Source: an uncultured Eubacteriales bacterium
GTDB taxonomy: Bacteria > Bacillota > Clostridia > Oscillospirales > Acutalibacteraceae
DNA length: 27,445 nucleotides
Direction: 5' to 3'
Assembly (NCBI GenBank): GCA_900317215.1
Contig: ONFW01000088.1
Location: 1-27,445, forward strand
A program made the translations under genes and the position numbers. Position 1 is the stretch's first letter; the number at the start of each line of letters is the position of its first letter. Under the pieces are notes generated by a model, which saw nothing but the letters and a program-made list of their open reading frames with translations, was not told the DNA's origin and searched no databases. Below, piece after piece: positions 24,867 through 27,445 of the stretch.

Positions 24867-24904
24867 AAAAAAGCTGCCGCACAAATCAAGTGCAGCAGCT
24901 TTTT
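24867..24904. terminator. Bidirectional terminator between gyrA and the PH-domain genes
   Basis: AAGCTGCCGCAC (24871-24882) pairs with GTGCAGCAGCTT (24890-24901) with one C/A mismatch and a 7-base loop, flanked by A-run and T-run. It therefore serves both the rightward gyrA and the leftward operon. Confidence 0.9.
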
Positions 24905-24906
24905 AA

Positions 24907-26361
24907 TTATTGGCTGATTTGTTTTCTTATAGCTTCCACCTGAGAAAGAAGCTCTTTGGTTTCTTCAAGAGGAAGCTGTTTTATCTTATATGTCAGCCTT
25001 TTTTCTCCGTAGATAGTCACCTTTAAATGACATTTTCCTTTTTTTTCCTGAGTAAACATCTGAGATATCTCTGTTTTGCGTATCATATCAAAGGGAATAA
25101 AATGCTTTTTAAGAGTAAGTCCCTTAAAACAGCAGAGCACAAGAGCCTTTTCGTTAATTCCTAAATGGGAGTGCCTGTATGAGAAGATCCTGAAAAGCAG
25201 CCACCAGATCAGACCGAAATAGATAACTGCGATAAGAAACATTGTAGATTCTCCTACCCGAAGGAACATATTTAAAAAAACGGTTATGGCTGTTAGCAGA
25301 ATAATACAGATCATGGGATAATATACGTAAGAATAGATGCTTTTTTTAGCGACATTTATTCTTCTTATCTCATCATGAGGTATGCCCGTAAGCTTTGTCA
25401 TATAAGTATTTACTTTTTCGGTATTCTCAGCCGATACAATAAGACCCTTATCTCCTTTTAGCTTGCCGGAGCCTATGACGGATATAGAACAGTTTCTGAG
25501 ACGAAGGATCCTCATCAGCAGGCTTTGTTCTATGCTGACCGAGGAGATAGAATTTATTCTTGTGCAGGTAATACATTTACTGATAAGTCCTCTCGAAATG
25601 ATAATATGTTCGCCTAAAACTGAGCTTCGCAGACGGACATATCTTAAAAAATATATCAGTGCGGAGATAAGCCAGCACATAATTATCAATGTTGCCAAAG
25701 CAGCGGATGCAGGGGAAATAACCTTAGCAATAAGACTCCATTCCGGATTTAAAAATCCTTTTATAATATCCTGTGCAAATTGAGTACCAGTTATCTTTGA
25801 GACGTTATAAATCACAGGAACGATAAAGATCATGCCGGTAAGAGGATTTGACCAGAATGCTGACATGAGGATTATACTTATCACCCGTGATCTGTAGACC
25901 CGGTGTATGCTTTTCCCTTTTTTGTAAAGCTTTTTGATTCTTAGTGCGGTCTTTTTTGTAAAATAGCCGGATATATCGTAGCTTTTTTTTGAGCCGGCAG
26001 GAGTGTCCACTGAAATTTTTTCCGCTCCGAAAAGAGCGGAAACAGCATCCCGGTAGAATACGACTGTCTGTATCCTGTTGTATGGCAATATAAAGCTTTG
26101 ATTAAAAAAAACTCCTTTTTTTATATGAACGCCGCTTTTTTCAAGTCTGTATTTATAGTTTCCATAAGAATAGGTGTAATACAGCAGGATAGCAAACACA
26201 TAAAAAGCATTGAAGCCAAGAGAACTGATTATTTCAATAATACCCTGCGGCCTGAAAATAAACTGCTGCAGAAGGCTGAGTATAATAAGAATTACAGATA
26301 TCTTAAGGTGCTTTACGAAGGTGTAGGGGTGTGTCCTTTTGAATTTAGTGTCCTTCCTCAT
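24907..26361 (-). CDS. Multi-pass bacterial PH-domain membrane protein (YdbT type)
   Basis: The protein is 484 aa. It has three repeats of a membrane-helix pair followed by a bacterial PH (bPH2) beta domain: helices about 20-65 then GVHIKKGVFFNQSFILPYNR; helices about 160-240 then EHIIISRGLISKCITCTRIN; helices about 340-390 then LVLCCFKGLTLKKHFIPFDM. Each PH unit shows the typical run (R/K)G..(K/R)....(I/P)...(I/R). In B. subtilis ydbS-ydbT encode the same pair and are linked to resistance against some antimicrobial peptides. It overlaps the upstream gene by 17 bp, so the two are coupled. Start ATG 26361 has GGGTGAT upstream. Confidence 0.82.
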   Translation of the reverse strand: MRKDTKFKRTHPYTFVKHLKISVILIILSLLQQFIFRPQGIIEIISSLGFNAFYVFAILLYYTYSYGNYKYRLEKSGVHIKKGVFFNQSFILPYNRIQTVVFYRDAVSALFGAEKISVDTPAGSKKSYDISGYFTKKTALRIKKLYKKGKSIHRVYRSRVISIILMSAFWSNPLTGMIFIVPVIYNVSKITGTQFAQDIIKGFLNPEWSLIAKVISPASAALATLIIMCWLISALIYFLRYVRLRSSVLGEHIIISRGLISKCITCTRINSISSVSIEQSLLMRILRLRNCSISVIGSGKLKGDKGLIVSAENTEKVNTYMTKLTGIPHDEIRRINVAKKSIYSYVYYPMICIILLTAITVFLNMFLRVGESTMFLIAVIYFGLIWWLLFRIFSYRHSHLGINEKALVLCCFKGLTLKKHFIPFDMIRKTEISQMFTQEKKGKCHLKVTIYGEKRLTYKIKQLPLEETKELLSQVEAIRKQISQ

Positions 26362-26830
26362 TTATATCACCCGATCCGTCTATGATTTCAGTAGATGCCA
26401 ATTCGGTTATCATATTTGCATCGTCAAGGGAAATATTGCTTATAATAGTAAATGATCCCGTCAGCATAATATAAACAGAATAACATCTGAATATCTTTTG
26501 TATAAGACCCTGTGATATTATGCAGTATTGGATATCGTTGAGAGTGATTCGTGTGTATCGGTGAATAAAAAAGCCGTTTTTGATGTTGATCGAGTTTTTG
26601 TCCGCAGAATACGATAGATTACTGTAATACAGAGGAACAAAAAGAAATACGCTCAGAAAGTATAATACAAGAGAAACCGCCCCAAAAGTAATACCGGTAT
26701 AAGGGAAAAAATAAGAGACAACACAGATGATGCACATAACAGCAATAAATATCAGACTTATATCTGTTGCCGTAACAAGCACGCCGCGAGATGAGACAAA
26801 TTCCTTTATCTGCGGACTGTTATTTTCCAT
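26345..26830 (-). CDS. Small bacterial PH-domain membrane protein (YdbS type)
   Basis: The protein is 161 aa. It has two helices (about residues 20-65) and then a bPH2 domain with the pattern NSINIKNGFFIHRYTRITLND (positions about 80-100 of the protein) and a C-terminal DDANMITELAS segment. It overlaps the YdbT-like gene, which always accompanies it in related genomes. The ribosome site GGAGGG is strong. The pair is envelope-located, but its molecular job is unresolved. The gene starts a two-gene operon running toward gyrA. Confidence 0.82.
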   Translation of the reverse strand: MENNSPQIKEFVSSRGVLVTATDISLIFIAVMCIICVVSYFFPYTGITFGAVSLVLYFLSVFLFVPLYYSNLSYSADKNSINIKNGFFIHRYTRITLNDIQYCIISQGLIQKIFRCYSVYIMLTGSFTIISNISLDDANMITELASTEIIDGSGDINEEGH

Positions 26831-26862
26831 TCTTTTCCCTCCTTCATTCGGTATTATCTATT

Positions 26863-26871
26863 ATTATAGCA
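26863..26871 (-). promoter_or_regulatory. Extended -10 promoter of the PH-domain operon
   Basis: The minus strand reads TGCTATAAT (TGn + TATAAT). No good -35 is seen at 16-18 bp. The start site would be about 26856, roughly 26 bp before the ATG. Confidence 0.5.
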
Positions 26872-26904
26872 TATAAAAAGGCTGATACACTATATAAATC
26901 AAAA

Positions 26905-26990
26905 ACTTTTATAAAAAATTCTCCCTGAGCCGAAAGACAAGACAGGGGAAACCCTTTTTTTCGCCGGAAAAGTGGCTTCCCAGTGTAGTA
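26905..26990 (+). other. Intergenic segment with alternative hairpins, function unknown
   Basis: TCCCTG (26922-26927) can pair with CAGGGG (26943-26948). The same G-run can instead form AGGG-GAAA-CCCT (26944-26955), ending in seven Ts (26955-26961). GGAA (26966-26969) or GGGAA (26946-26950) can pair with TTCC(C) (26977-26981), and AGCC (26928-26931) with GGCT (26974-26977). This looks like mutually exclusive RNA structures, but no known riboswitch or RNA class fits. Confidence 0.3.
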
Positions 26991-27000
26991 GAGATGGTAA

Positions 27001-27029
27001 TTGACGGAATGAAGAATTAGTTGTACAAT
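27001..27029 (+). promoter_or_regulatory. Candidate sigma-A promoter for the partial gene at the right edge
   Basis: TTGACG (27001-27006), a 17-bp spacer and TACAAT (27024-27029). Five of six bases match at each box. The start lies about 28 bp before the ATG. Confidence 0.65.
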
Positions 27030-27062
27030 AAAAGAATAAAAGTATGAAGGAGATGCAGGTAT

Positions 27063-27445
27063 ATGAATTCTACAAAAGAGGCTGCTCTGCAGATGTCGTC
27101 ACTCTCTGTTTTCAGAGGAATAACCGAAAGAACGGTCATAAAGGCATATTATGAGCTTTTATGCTCTGTAGATAAGCCTGTATTTCAATTTGCTCAGGCA
27201 TGGGGACGTTTTTTCTCATTACTGTGTGAAAGAGAATGTACTGAGGACTTTGCAAGATATATGACAGAAACGGCTCTTTATGATGAAAATGCCTTTTCAA
27301 AGGCTTCAGTTGCAAACATAGAAAAGCAGCTCCCTACAAAAACTATAAATGCTGTAAGAAGGGATCTCTCTGTAATAAGAAGAGCAAGTCTGCTGTCTCC
27401 TGAAAGGATACTCATGGACTATACCTACCGCGACGAGCTTGGTAC
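27063..27445 (+). CDS. Unrecognised protein, 3' partial
   Basis: 127 residues are visible from ATG 27063, which follows AAGGAG by 11 bases, and the frame is still open at the window end. It starts MNSTKEAALQMSSLSVFRGI, is largely helical and soluble, and contains Arg-rich patches (NAVRRDLSVIRRASLL). No membrane segment or signal peptide is visible. The helical N-terminus preceding a possible YRDELG could be the front of an ATP-binding protein of the DUF815 type, but this is a weak guess because the diagnostic P-loop lies beyond the edge. It diverges from the PH-domain operon. Confidence 0.7.
   Translation, partial: MNSTKEAALQMSSLSVFRGITERTVIKAYYELLCSVDKPVFQFAQAWGRFFSLLCERECTEDFARYMTETALYDENAFSKASVANIEKQLPTKTINAVRRDLSVIRRASLLSPERILMDYTYRDELG

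Noticed and set aside
26928..26990. Cyclic-di-GMP, TPP, glycine or cobalamin riboswitch
   Set aside because: Short look-alikes (CCGAAAG, CTGAG, GCC...) occur, but none of the required conserved core segments appear in order.

Overview
This window carries the chromosomal replication origin of a low-G+C Gram-positive bacterium. The organism is most likely a Clostridia member of the Ruminococcus/Oscillospiraceae type. The evidence is the core order rpmH-rnpA-yidD-yidC-jag diverging from dnaA-dnaN-S4-recF-remB-gyrB...gyrA, the short Gram-positive YidC, a Noc/ParB-family protein beside rsmG, AGA-rich arginine usage and A+T-rich spacers. The species assignment is inference from gene order and protein style, not a database match.

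Left arm (1-8.7 kb, + strand): a 5'-truncated large surface protein; then an ECF sigma factor translationally coupled to a 923-aa single-pass protein that is a full-length paralogue of the truncated one. Both large genes end in a similar hairpin terminator followed by a ParB-binding parS palindrome, exact after the first gene and with one changed base after the second. This looks like a tandem duplication that carried parS along. Next come mnmG and rsmG (4-bp overlap), a terminator, and an orphan Noc/ParB-family gene.

Origin-proximal left arm (9.6-12.6 kb, - strand): rpmH, rnpA, yidD, a possible 34-codon ORF, yidC and jag form one leftward operon, driven by a consensus TTGACA/TATAAT promoter and closed by a terminator. 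In the usual Firmicutes layout mnmE-mnmG-rsmG-noc-parA-parB continue in that direction. Here mnmG-rsmG-noc face the other way, and mnmE, parA and a second parB are not in the window, which points to a rearrangement.

Origin (12.6-14.8 kb): a divergent spacer with the rpmH and dnaA promoters, dnaA, and a 319-bp dnaA-dnaN spacer with at least five DnaA-box-like sites (mostly TTATCAACA variants).

Right arm (14.8-24.9 kb, + strand): dnaN, S4-domain protein, recF, remB, two zinc-ribbon membrane proteins, gyrB, a lipoprotein with a DnaJ-like CxxCxGxG pair, a YcxB-like membrane protein, a hot-dog thioesterase and gyrA are closely spaced, probably with extensive co-transcription. Two overlapping bacterial-PH-domain membrane genes (YdbS/YdbT type) then converge on gyrA through a bidirectional terminator. 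The window ends in a spacer with unexplained pairing potential and the start of an unrecognised + strand gene.

Functionally, the window joins replication initiation (DnaA, DnaN, oriC), supercoiling (gyrase), repair (RecF), segregation (parS, Noc/ParB), tRNA/rRNA modification (MnmG, RsmG), tRNA 5' processing (RnpA), membrane protein insertion (YidC, YidD, Jag) and a less familiar envelope-stress-type sigma system.
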